64,000 nt of DNA from an uncultured Pseudomonadota bacterium (GTDB taxonomy: Bacteria; Myxococcota_A; UBA796; SXON01). The DNA is taken from the NCBI GenBank assembly GCA_903875225.1, contig CAIQVJ010000124.1:1-64000 (forward strand). The letters are read 5' to 3'. The notes below the pieces were generated by a model that saw only the letters and a list, made by a program, of their open reading frames with translations, was not told the origin of the DNA and ran no database searches. The first letter of the stretch is position 1. The number at the start of each line of letters is the position of its first letter. Positions 33,901 to 41,078 of the stretch are shown in pieces. Both the position numbers and the translations under genes were made by a program.

Positions 33901-34377
33901 GCCCTCAGAAAGACGATTCGTGACGGCCAGCACGCCGTCTTCCAGCAGCGCGCCGGCGCCGGAGAAGCTCGGCAGATCCACCGCGGTGGCGCCGATCCCG
34001 GTCATCGTCTGCCGGCCGAGCGACGTGTCGACGTTCCCGAGGTCCACTACCGTGACCGATCCCCCCGTGAAATCACTCCATGCATTTGCGTTGACCACCG
34101 CGAACTGCCCGTCGGTGTCGAGCGGCACGATGTCGGCTGGAGCGGCGAGGCACGTGCCGATGCCGATCTGGCCGTACTCGTAGGAGCCTGACGGGTAGAC
34201 CGCACAGTCCCCGACGTCGGGCAGGGGGCGGGATTCGACGCAACCCACGAGGGTGGGAAGGCCAAAAAGAGCGAGCAGAACGGGGAGAGGGAGCGCGCGC
34301 AGGACGGAGGCCGGGGAAGCGGCGGGGACTAACCGGTAATCGGGGGCACGGGGGCCGGCGGATTCACCCGCGGCCAA
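30931..34377 (-). CDS. very large secreted lipoprotein with propeller repeats
   Basis: About 1148 residues. The lipobox is LPTLVGC followed by VESRPLPDVGDC. The start is uncertain: TTG 34377 puts the Cys at 46. CTG 34302 would give an ideal MRALPLPVLLALFGLPTLVGC. ATG codons at 34473-34497 would make a 75-residue n-region and run into the divergent BMC gene, so they are unlikely. The body contains repeating blades with hallmark W-x-x-x-G and D-x-D-G turns (SLGYAEDADGLDGSGGF, LQLWYTGTDGGNPKIGLAE, VHLWFAGSDGNQWSLGYAED), resembling a five-bladed glycosidase-like or YncE-like propeller combination. No enzymatic residues can be assigned. Coupled by GTGA to the next lipoprotein. Confidence 0.72.
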   Translation of the reverse strand: MAAGESAGPRAPDYRLVPAASPASVLRALPLPVLLALFGLPTLVGCVESRPLPDVGDCAVYPSGSYEYGQIGIGTCLAAPADIVPLDTDGQFAVVNANAWSDFTGGSVTVVDLGNVDTSLGRQTMTGIGATAVDLPSFSGAGALLEDGVLAVTNRLSEGARTREAEDDVYFVDLSDPAAPALAEGLTESGSSIGVGYDPNAIVYDPATHIGYVLDRTAHQITMLDMAARPVAIIPPGGDASVDGYPFDDVDGSGSRASFAALENADGTSLSPTAWELRWEPGTIRAWRPSTSRSPGLSRITGNGEGAWTATPGDPDVPGNGLGDLNDPFFFLDLDNVPHLLYIDDDSGGIDVLDGDSSMITSWTTADPLLATEANGSELVLGGPTLYQQSGLWSLFYDAGDGQTQFIAAATSTDGADYTREGAVVSLDGASLTDPFVLYDASSERYRMWFTVDDGADGVPDGIGEAWSDDLVSWTMSDSRFEPAGGAQSPAVTWLAGQFHMLYTVPGLPPIVAEATSVDGTTWTPKGKAFETTGLDRANTRVAVQGTDESTFSILGANDQVFDVALTPGDEIQNPVDGFTLRVAAGQRLDPDDAGDYSAGGVQLDCWVGSEAYVTLTDADGVQSIGRGSLVGDTFSLETEPVLQAPSTLEGLSHAVVVDEGSQLRMYVAGTSNGLTSVYSATSVDDGTVWTLDETPVLAPGADWESVGTIPGSAVVLDDGTLQLWYTGTDGGNPKIGLAESTDGITFTRVSGADDAWMLNAGGPGDWDDSGVQDPMAQVDSDGVVHLWFAGSDGNQWSLGYAEDADGLDGSGGFQLSTNIDEETRAIMSPTDGSFGVSDLVRPVTVPTNGGWTLWYTGLDVGVGRSGRAILHEPDRAWRDAAMPTRADTWGFVVQPEDTAQAIDLDVTVEGTSLAPVRGCSALARDDVRGFLYVTCKLLPEIFVVDIRDDTDTDQGGTFVDLNYLDVESVIVVETSTGGSAGPRAAVVDNEHGWLWTVSDTPSSLIAFDLSMLVDDEDIELVHDSIVSMLPLPIGNTRDEGVNTQADVGPGQLAMHPDGHHLFVTNFNDNSVSCYDLSVGTAGTLVGEATEVGENPYAIALTPDGTRGLVGNYSGEVEGTATHSTLFVLDTDPESPTFMQPLTWLVNK

Positions 34378-34471
34378 GCGTCCGGGGCTCCTCCGCGACG
34401 CGAGGGGGGCATCGCGGGCTGCATCGCCGTTCGTGTAGAAGCTCGGCTCTCCGCGGGTTACCGTCCCCCCC

Positions 34472-35116
34472 ATGGCCATCGAGCTTCGCTGCTTCACCTA
34501 CATCGACATCCTCCAGCCCCAGACGGCCGCGTTCCTCGCGACCGTGTCCCGCGGCTACATGCCGCTCACGGGCCAGGCGGGGCTCCTCGTGGAGGTGGCG
34601 CCGGGCATGGACGTGAACGTCGTCACCGACATCGCGCTGAAGCAGACCTCGTGCACGCCGGGCATGCAGATCGTCGAGCGGCAGTTCGGCTGCCTTCAGC
34701 TGCAGCACACCGATCAGGGCCAGATCCGCGCAGCGGGAGACGCCATCCTCGGCGCGCTGGACATCACGGCGCAGGAGCGCCTCAAGCCCCGCATCGTGAG
34801 CTCGCAGACGATCACCGGGATCCACGGCTACCACGCCCAGATCACCAACCGCATGCGCCACGGCAACATCATCGAGGACGGGCAGACGCTCTACATCCTC
34901 GAGTGCCACCCGGCCGGCTACGCGCTCATCGCCGCCAACGAGGCGGAGAAGGCTGCTGACGTGGAGATCCTCGAGATCGTGAGCTTCGGTGCGTTCGGAC
35001 GACTGTACCTGGGCGGCTCCGAGGAGGAGGTCGCGCAGGGCGCCAAGGCAGCGATCGCGGTGCTGGAGAGCCTGGATGGCCGGGCGAACCCCGGCGCCGG
35101 AGCGGTGTTTTACTGA
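34472..35116 (+). CDS. bacterial microcompartment shell protein, tandem BMC domain (BMC-T, CcmP/EutL-like)
   Basis: 214 residues, two BMC-type domains. The first is divergent (ELRCFTYIDILQPQTAAFLATVSRGYMPL). The second is canonical, YALIAANEAEKAADVEILEIVSFGAFGRLYLGG split by EEEVAQGAKAAIAVLESLDG. Length and order match trimer-forming BMC-T shell proteins, especially the CcmP/CsoS1D double-layered type with gated pore; GYHAQITNRMRHGNIIEDGQ also fits CcmP-like sequences. No other shell protein or cargo enzyme lies in this window. No ribosome site is visible; TACCGT sits 7 nt before the ATG. The stop overlaps a CTG-started lipoprotein gene. Confidence 0.87.
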   Translation: MAIELRCFTYIDILQPQTAAFLATVSRGYMPLTGQAGLLVEVAPGMDVNVVTDIALKQTSCTPGMQIVERQFGCLQLQHTDQGQIRAAGDAILGALDITAQERLKPRIVSSQTITGIHGYHAQITNRMRHGNIIEDGQTLYILECHPAGYALIAANEAEKAADVEILEIVSFGAFGRLYLGGSEEEVAQGAKAAIAVLESLDGRANPGAGAVFY

Positions 35117-36108
35117 AGCCGGCCTGGCTCGGCTTCCTGGTCCTCGCGGGCTGCAAGAGCTGCCGGAAACCGGAGGTGGCAGACACCTCGTGCGTCCCGA
35201 CCATCGAGATCGCCTGCGACGGCATCGACCAGGACTGCGACCGCGCCGATCTCTGCTACCTCCGGGACGACGCCACGCTATCGGGCGACCTCGACGACGA
35301 GGGCTACGGAGCCGCCGTGGCGTGGAGGAGCGGCGACCTCTGGGTGGGCGCGCCGTTCGACCCTGCAGGCGGGAGGGTGTACCGGGAGGATGCGCTGGTG
35401 CGCGTGGGTGGGCCCTTCCTGGGGACAGCGCTCGCCGCTGCCGACGCCGGGATGATGGTGGGCGCCGACGGTAGCGTCGAGGACAGCAGCGGCGCAAGTG
35501 TCACCTCCGCAGCGGGGATCGGCGGGGTGATCGCCGCGCGAGGTGCACACTGGGTGAGCCGGTCAGGAACCGGCGTGTACTGGGACGATCTCACCACGAC
35601 CGAGCTCGACGCCCGCCCCGACAGCCTCGTGCTCACCGGCGATCACGAGGTGGCCGCCGGCTTTGCGTTCGGGGCAACTGCAGTCCGGTTCGGGAGCGCG
35701 AGCCTCGGGCGAACGTCGCACGACGAGCTGGGCTGGGCGATGATCGCCTACGATATAGACGGCGACGGTGTGGACGAGTGGATCGTGGGTGCGCCCGCCG
35801 GGAACCGGGTGGACGTGCTCGACCGTACGACGCTCGCCCTCAAGACCTCGTGGACCGCAGGCACGGGCCGGTTCGGGCACGCGCTCGCCAGCGACGACAC
35901 CTTCGTGTATGTCGGTGCGCCTACGGCCGGCTCCGATGCGCAGGGGGCGGTGTGGAAGTGTACGCCCGCCACGGGCGACTGCGCGTTGCTGGAGACCGGG
36001 GAGCACCCGCAGGATCTGCTCGGGTTCTCTTTGGCGACGGGTGGCGGGAACGTGTTCCTCGGGGCGCCCGGCGGACCGGGGACCGCGGGGTACGTGCTGG
36101 TGCGGTAG
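35113..36108 (+). CDS. FG-GAP/MopE-like lipoprotein with probable CTG start
   Basis: 331 residues if read from CTG 35113, which overlaps the BMC stop as CTGA. No ATG, GTG or TTG in this frame precedes the signal peptide. From the CTG the protein begins MKPAWLGFLVLAGCKSC, a textbook lipoprotein signal, whereas the next standard start (GTG 35176) would lose it. The mature part starts with a MopE-like CxGxDxDC motif (IACDGIDQDCDRADLC) and continues with FG-GAP/integrin-like repeats (GAAVAWRSGDLWVGAPFD, IDGDGVDEWIVGAPAGN, GFSLATGGGNVFLGAPGG). Likely surface adhesion or metal-binding protein. Its stop is followed at once by a GTG start. Confidence 0.8.
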   Translation: MKPAWLGFLVLAGCKSCRKPEVADTSCVPTIEIACDGIDQDCDRADLCYLRDDATLSGDLDDEGYGAAVAWRSGDLWVGAPFDPAGGRVYREDALVRVGGPFLGTALAAADAGMMVGADGSVEDSSGASVTSAAGIGGVIAARGAHWVSRSGTGVYWDDLTTTELDARPDSLVLTGDHEVAAGFAFGATAVRFGSASLGRTSHDELGWAMIAYDIDGDGVDEWIVGAPAGNRVDVLDRTTLALKTSWTAGTGRFGHALASDDTFVYVGAPTAGSDAQGAVWKCTPATGDCALLETGEHPQDLLGFSLATGGGNVFLGAPGGPGTAGYVLVR

Positions 36109-36759
36109 GTGAAGATCCTGCTCCTGCCGGGGCTGCGTGGTGACGCCGCCGAGTTCGGACCGCTCCTCGCGCTGCTGCCGCGGGCCCGATTCCAGGCGCT
36201 CCCGCGGAGCCGAGCCACCACGCTGGCGGCCATCGCCGCGGAGCTCGCCGCTGCCGGGGGCCTCGCGGCCGACCTGATCATCGGCGCCTCCTTCGGGGGG
36301 CTGGTGGCCCGCGCGCTTGTCGCCGGCGGGCACACGGGCGCCCGGCTGTTGCTGGTGGGGACCCTGCCACACCCCGGCCCACCTGCCGCGGCTCGACGGT
36401 GCAGACCGCTCGGGCGGCTCGTCAGCCACCTGCCCGACGGCATGTACCGGCGGGGGTACGCCCAGCGGGCCACCCGGGAGTGGGCAGAAGACACGTCGTC
36501 GCCATGGCCGGGCGACCTGCCCCCCGCGGCCGTGGTCGGCGCGCGCCTGCAGGCCATCGCCGCCTGGGGACTCCCCCCGATCCCACCCGGGACGATCGTG
36601 GCCTGGGGGCTACGCGACCGGTTCGTCACCTGGAGCGAGCAGGACGTGGTTCGCTGGGGTGGGGTCCCGCGCCCCCTCCCGGGCGCCCATCGTCCGCACC
36701 TGTCAGGGCCCGGTCACCTGGTCGAGATAATCCCATCGGTCGGAGACCCAGGCGCGTAG
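36109..36759 (+). CDS. small alpha/beta hydrolase-like protein
   Basis: 216 residues. Begins MKILLLPGLRGDAAEFGPLL, the strand and oxyanion region of an alpha/beta hydrolase. The nucleophile elbow is GASFGG (Ser at about 60), an Asp candidate is WGLRDRF and the catalytic His lies in GPGHLVEII near the end. This matches small lipase/BioH-like hydrolases lacking a lid. GTG start is directly adjacent to the upstream TAG with no spacer. The last 57 nt overlap the 3' end of the convergent CotH gene, unusual but both frames are supported. Substrate unknown. Confidence 0.78.
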   Translation: MKILLLPGLRGDAAEFGPLLALLPRARFQALPRSRATTLAAIAAELAAAGGLAADLIIGASFGGLVARALVAGGHTGARLLLVGTLPHPGPPAAARRCRPLGRLVSHLPDGMYRRGYAQRATREWAEDTSSPWPGDLPPAAVVGARLQAIAAWGLPPIPPGTIVAWGLRDRFVTWSEQDVVRWGGVPRPLPGAHRPHLSGPGHLVEIIPSVGDPGA

Positions 36760-38262
36760 GTAGGCCACCTCCCCGTCGTAGTCCTGCAGGTCATCCCCGC
36801 GCCAGCCCCAGTACTCGTCGTACTGCTGCTTCCACTTCTGCCAGTCCCGGCGCGCTTCGGGGTCGATCTCCGCGTAGTCGTCGTCGAGGCGGGCCAGGAT
36901 GGCGTCCTTGGCGAAGGGCCCATCGAGCGCGGCGCGCATCCGCGCAGTCAGGTCGGCCGACATCGTGGGATCGGCCAGCGCACGCTCGAAGAACTTGTTG
37001 TTGCCGCTGTAGTCGTAGGAGTCGTCGGCGCTCACCCGGATGGTCTCCCAGTCCTGGCCCATCGAGTCGTTGAAGTCCCAGGGGGCGTAGCGCCAGATGC
37101 TCGTGGCATCCGCGGGATCGTGGTACAAGTAGCTGTTTTTGCCAGCGGAATCCGCGCCGTCCACGAAACGCACGAACACCCACCAGTACATGAAGTCGTC
37201 CCGCGAGATCCACGTGTCGAGGTCTGCGGAGAACGTGGGTGAATCCGAGGTCGCGATGAATTTGACCAGATCGTCCAGATCCGTCCAGTCGTCCGGATCG
37301 CCAGACTTCTTCTCGTACCCCTGGTGCAGGGAGCTCTTGCGGGCGCCGTTGAAGCGCACGTCGAGGTTGGCCGAGTGGTCGATCGCCTTGTACAGGTTCC
37401 CCGCCTCGTTCAGCCCGTTGTCGTGCTCCCATTCCCCGTCGATGTGATCGGTGATGAGCTGCAGGCCCTCGTACTGGTTGTTCAAGTACAGAGCGACCAT
37501 CTTCGTCTGGAACACCGGGTGGGTGTCGGAGAGCGCGGTCCAGAGGTCGTAGCAGGTCTTCTGGCGGAGGTAGGCGTTGTCGTCGAACGTGCTGGTGATG
37601 TTGATGTTGCGCCGGTGGTGCCAGCCGGGCGCATCGAACTCGTCGTCTGTCGAAAAGGCGACCACGAAGCTGTGCTTCGGGTAGTAGCTCGACGAGGCGC
37701 CGCGGTACTGCACGCCGACCGCGTACTGGTGCCCCTGCCAGTACAGGCTGGCGGCAGTGTCCGTCGTGTAGTTCGTACCGGGGGGCACCTCCAGGTTCAT
37801 CACGGGAACGCCGAACTCCTCGGTGTACACGAGCGGGTCCACCTCGATGTTGTCCGGGTCGTCCCAGCCGTCCGCCACCCACACGGTGGCGGCGGCGATC
37901 GCCTGCTCCCCGTCGATCTCCGCTCGCAGATCCAGGTCGTAGCGACCCGCCTGGTCGAGCGTCGGCGTCCAGGTGAGCGTGTTCGCGGCAAAGCTCGCCC
38001 CGGTCGGCAGGTTCAGGACCGTGAGCACCGCCCCGGGCGCCTCGTCGCAGCCGTAGGTGACCGAGAGCGACCGCCCCTCGGTGCCATACGGCGAACCCGC
38101 GTTGCGAACCGTGCAGTTTGCGCTGGACACCGTGGGGATGGAGTCCGGTGCGGTGTCGACGGGCTGCGTGTCCTCCCCGGGGGAGTCGCCCCCGCCCGTG
38201 TCCAGGACGATGCTCTGGTGGGTGCATGCGGCGAGCGGCAGGAGCAGGATCAACGGGCGCAT
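36703..38262 (-). CDS. CotH-kinase family lipoprotein
   Basis: 519 residues from ATG 38262, which has GGAGG at good spacing. Signal peptide MRPLILLLPLAAC, Asp/Thr-rich linker (DTGGGDSPGEDTQPVDTAPD), then an Ig-like domain (about 45-130) and the CotH domain (about 140-515). CotH features are LEVPPGTNYTTDTAASLYW, GVQYRGASSSYYPKHSF, KMVALYLNNQYEGLQLITDHID and GNLYKAID, and the region WRYAPWDFNDSMGQDW likely carries metal-binding Asp. CotH proteins phosphorylate secreted or surface proteins using ATP. The start overlaps the pepP stop by 13 nt, and the 3' end overlaps the convergent hydrolase. Confidence 0.88.
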   Translation of the reverse strand: MRPLILLLPLAACTHQSIVLDTGGGDSPGEDTQPVDTAPDSIPTVSSANCTVRNAGSPYGTEGRSLSVTYGCDEAPGAVLTVLNLPTGASFAANTLTWTPTLDQAGRYDLDLRAEIDGEQAIAAATVWVADGWDDPDNIEVDPLVYTEEFGVPVMNLEVPPGTNYTTDTAASLYWQGHQYAVGVQYRGASSSYYPKHSFVVAFSTDDEFDAPGWHHRRNINITSTFDDNAYLRQKTCYDLWTALSDTHPVFQTKMVALYLNNQYEGLQLITDHIDGEWEHDNGLNEAGNLYKAIDHSANLDVRFNGARKSSLHQGYEKKSGDPDDWTDLDDLVKFIATSDSPTFSADLDTWISRDDFMYWWVFVRFVDGADSAGKNSYLYHDPADATSIWRYAPWDFNDSMGQDWETIRVSADDSYDYSGNNKFFERALADPTMSADLTARMRAALDGPFAKDAILARLDDDYAEIDPEARRDWQKWKQQYDEYWGWRGDDLQDYDGEVAYLRAWVSDRWDYLDQVTGP

Positions 38263-39560
38263 GCGGCCTCCACGTGGGCGATGGACTTGGGACAGGCCGA
38301 GGTGAGCACGTCGGGCGCGCCGCCGAGGGATTCGGGGGTGATCAGCACGTCGTCCTCGATGCGCACGCCGATGCCGCGCAGCGCCTCGGGAGCCTCCTCG
38401 TCGTCGGGGGCGATGTAGAGTCCAGGCTCGACGGTCACGACGTGCCCAGCCTGCAGGACGCGGGAGCCAAGGCCCACGTGGTAGGCCCCGGCGTCGTGCA
38501 CGTCGAGGCCGAGCCAATGCCCGGTGCCGTGCATGTAGTACTTCCGGTAGCGCTCCTCGACGATGAGCTCGTCCAAATCACCGTCCAGGAGCCCAAGCTC
38601 GATCATGCCGCGAGTGAGCACCGCGACGGCAGCGTCGTGCATGTCGCGGAACGGACGCCCCGGTCGGGCGCATGCGATGGCGGCAAGCTGGGCCTCGAGC
38701 ACGAGCGTGTAGACATCCCGCTGTGCCGACGAGAACCGACCGGAGACCGGCCAGGTGCGGGTGACGTCTGCGGTATACCAGTCGAACTCGGCCCCGGCAT
38801 CCACCAGGCACAGGCTACCGCTCTCCAGCCGGTCCCGGTTCTGCACGTAGTGGAGCACGCAGGCGTTCGGGCCGCCCCCGACGATCGTCGTGTACCCGGC
38901 ACCCGTGCCCCCCGCCCTCCGGAAGGTGGCGTCGATCGCGGCCTCCACCTCGTACTCGAACGTGCCGGGCAGGCCGGCCCGCATCGCGGCGACATGGGCG
39001 TCTGCGGTGATGTGGGCAGCCCGTCGCAGCGCGGCAAGCTCATCGTGGTCCTTGCAGAGGCGCATCTCCGCGGTGAGCATCCGGCTGTGCTCCAGCTTCG
39101 TCGGCATGCAGACCCCGTTCCGAAGCGCGCCGCGGGCGTTGGCGATGGCGCCGAACACGATGCGGTCGTGCTCGGCGCAGTCCCCGTACGCGTAGTGCAA
39201 CCGCTCGTACCCCTGGAGCAGGACCGGCAGGCGGGCCGCAAGCTCGGAATAGGGGAACGCCAGATCGGCGCCGTGGGCTTCCTGAGCGCCCTCGACGCCC
39301 GACCGACGGCCGGTCCAGGTCTCGCGCTCCTTGTCCTTCGGCAACACGAAGAGCACGAACGGATGGTCGCTGCCCGGGCGGAACAACGCAGCCACTTCGG
39401 GCTCCTCCCAACCGGTCAGGTAGACGACGTCGCTGTGCGGACGGTAGCGGTACTCGCTGTCGGAGTTGCGGATCGCATGCGTCCCGCCGAGGATCAGGGC
39501 TGCGGCACCGTCGAGCCGATCCAGGTAGCGAGTGCGGCGCGCGGATCGGCGATCGACCAT
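38250..39560 (-). CDS. pepP: Xaa-Pro aminopeptidase (aminopeptidase P)
   Basis: 436 residues. N-terminal creatinase-like domain (about 1-165, with RPHSDVVYLTGWEEPEV) followed by the pita-bread M24B catalytic domain. Metal ligands are visible: Asp in CLVDAGAEFD, Asp in TADVTRTWP, His in HGTGHWLGLDVHD, Glu in TVEPGLYI and Glu in GVRIEDD. Removes N-terminal residues from Xaa-Pro peptides in the cytoplasm. A short gap without any supported feature (39561-39707) separates it from the upstream gene. It overlaps cotH by 13 nt, so the two are coupled. Confidence 0.93.
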   Translation of the reverse strand: MVDRRSARRTRYLDRLDGAAALILGGTHAIRNSDSEYRYRPHSDVVYLTGWEEPEVAALFRPGSDHPFVLFVLPKDKERETWTGRRSGVEGAQEAHGADLAFPYSELAARLPVLLQGYERLHYAYGDCAEHDRIVFGAIANARGALRNGVCMPTKLEHSRMLTAEMRLCKDHDELAALRRAAHITADAHVAAMRAGLPGTFEYEVEAAIDATFRRAGGTGAGYTTIVGGGPNACVLHYVQNRDRLESGSLCLVDAGAEFDWYTADVTRTWPVSGRFSSAQRDVYTLVLEAQLAAIACARPGRPFRDMHDAAVAVLTRGMIELGLLDGDLDELIVEERYRKYYMHGTGHWLGLDVHDAGAYHVGLGSRVLQAGHVVTVEPGLYIAPDDEEAPEALRGIGVRIEDDVLITPESLGGAPDVLTSACPKSIAHVEAACAR

Positions 39561-39707
39561 GGGCCGCAGGCTAATCAGAAACCGCTCGGGCCGCGCGGTC
39601 GACGGCTCCGCCCCGCTCGGGACGGGTTGACGGTCACCGGCTGGGACACGGTGGTGGGCACCGCGGCTCGGGGCCTCCGTGCGGGGGCCAGCCGGCGGGC
39701 CGCGCCC

Positions 39708-40211
39708 TCACGGCTCGGGCGGGGCCGGGGTCGCGGCCCGTGGCTTCGGGTCGTAGGGCCCGGGCAGCGGCCCCTCAGGCGTGAAGTCCCACAGGTGAAA
39801 CGCGGCGGCCCAGCCGAAGATCGCAACGAAGAACAGCAGGGCGCACATGAAGGAGTAGCCGTTCGCCGCGAGCAGGGCGTCGGCCCGCTCCGTCCGCGCC
39901 TCGGTCAGCGCCCGCTCCAGCGCTTGTCGCTCCCGCTTCTGACGGTCGTACCAGGCCCGGACATCCTCGATCCCCAGCTCCGCGAGCACCGCGAGGGGGC
40001 CCGGTTCGTCGGCTTCGATGCCCTGCGCCCCGAGCCACTCCCGAAGATCGCGCGCGAGCGGATGCGCCGGGAAGTGCACGAGCACCGTGGCGACTCCCTT
40101 CGCGTGGTCTGGACCCTCGGGGGCGGACAACGCGTCGAACAGCGGGACGGTTCCCGGGTACTCCACGAAGGAGTCCAGCCGCCCGATGAACGCGTCGCGT
40201 GCGTCGCTCAA
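39708..40211 (-). CDS. single-pass membrane protein of unknown function
   Basis: 167 residues from TTG 40211, which overlaps the lipoprotein stop as TTGA; this fits the NTGA coupling seen elsewhere and starts MSDARDAFIGRLDSFVEYPG. Cytoplasmic part about 1-120 with a helical coiled-coil-like stretch (YDRQKRERQALERALTEARTER, interrupted here for length at about 97-118), then one transmembrane helix (SFMCALLFFVAIFGWAAAF) and a Pro-rich tail. No family recognised. Co-transcribed with the upstream acidic-stalk lipoprotein. Confidence 0.65.
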   Translation of the reverse strand: MSDARDAFIGRLDSFVEYPGTVPLFDALSAPEGPDHAKGVATVLVHFPAHPLARDLREWLGAQGIEADEPGPLAVLAELGIEDVRAWYDRQKRERQALERALTEARTERADALLAANGYSFMCALLFFVAIFGWAAAFHLWDFTPEGPLPGPYDPKPRAATPAPPEP

Positions 40212-41023
40212 GACTGGGGGACGAACAGGAGCCAGCTGAGGACCGTGGGCGTGACACCGGTGGCGACGAGGGTCGTACCATCCGTGGTGCCCGTCCCGAC
40301 GGGGCCCTCGAGCGCACCGTGGACGTCGACCGAGTACACGTCGTACGTGCCGGCCGCAACGTCGGTGGTCACGCTGACGTCGAAGCTGCCCGCCACCGCT
40401 GTCGCCAGCGGCCCGAACGCGACGGCGAGCGACGGGGTCACGCTCCAGAACGCCCCGATGTCCGCCCCGGGCACCACGCCCACCGAGTAGAGCCCTGCGT
40501 CGTAGCCGAACGGGATGGTGAGGATCGCGGGGTCGACCGTCCACGTGACCGCGCCGAACGTGTGGCTCCCCGCCGACGTGACCGCGGTGGGACCCACCAT
40601 CTGCGGCATGAACATGGCGCCTGGAGTCGTCCACGTCGCCCCATCCTCGAGGATGGCCTGGACCCGCATGCGCCCGTAGTCCTTGCCCTCCACCGCCTCA
40701 CCGACGACATCGATCTTGTACTCGCCCGCGTCCATCTCGGTGAACGTGAACACGCCGGTGCTGTCCGTGCGCCCCGAGAAGCAGATCGTCACGCAGGCCT
40801 GCACCTCGATGTCGGCGGCCACCACGCCGTCGTAGGCTGCCACCGAACCCGTGAGCACCGCGGTGGGCGCCGGGCCGGTGTCGTCTGCATCCGAGTCGGC
40901 ATCGGTGTCCGTGTCGGTGTCCGTGTCCGCGCTGTCGTGGTTGGACGTGTCGTCGGCCTTGCCGGTGCAACCGAGCAGGGCGAAGGGGAGGACAGCGACG
41001 GGGAGGAGGAGAAGAAAACGCAT
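40208..41023 (-). CDS. lipoprotein with acidic stalk and beta domains
   Basis: 271 residues. Signal peptide MRFLLLLPVAVLPFALLGC, ATG preceded by GAGG at 6 nt. The stalk after the Cys (SADTDTDTDTDADSDADDTG) leads to a carboxypeptidase-regulatory-like beta domain (TAVLTGSVAAYDGVVAADIE, DSTGVFTFTEMDAGEYKIDV), then a second beta-rich half. Surface protein of unknown ligand. The stop overlaps the TTG of the downstream single-pass membrane protein gene. Confidence 0.75.
   Translation of the reverse strand: MRFLLLLPVAVLPFALLGCTGKADDTSNHDSADTDTDTDTDADSDADDTGPAPTAVLTGSVAAYDGVVAADIEVQACVTICFSGRTDSTGVFTFTEMDAGEYKIDVVGEAVEGKDYGRMRVQAILEDGATWTTPGAMFMPQMVGPTAVTSAGSHTFGAVTWTVDPAILTIPFGYDAGLYSVGVVPGADIGAFWSVTPSLAVAFGPLATAVAGSFDVSVTTDVAAGTYDVYSVDVHGALEGPVGTGTTDGTTLVATGVTPTVLSWLLFVPQS
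40887..40936. repeat. hexanucleotide coding repeat for acidic stalk
   Basis: Degenerate GTGTCC/GCATCG units encoding the (D-T/S/A)n stalk; same repeat type as at 3089-3201. Confidence 0.7.
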
Positions 41024-41078
41024 GGAGGACCTCGGGCACGCGAAGCCTAACGGCTCTCTGGCGCCCGTGGCGAACCGC

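Noticed and set aside
34378..34497. N-terminal extension of the giant lipoprotein to ATG codons at 34473-34497
   Set aside because: Would put about 75 non-hydrophobic residues before the signal core and overlap the divergent BMC start.
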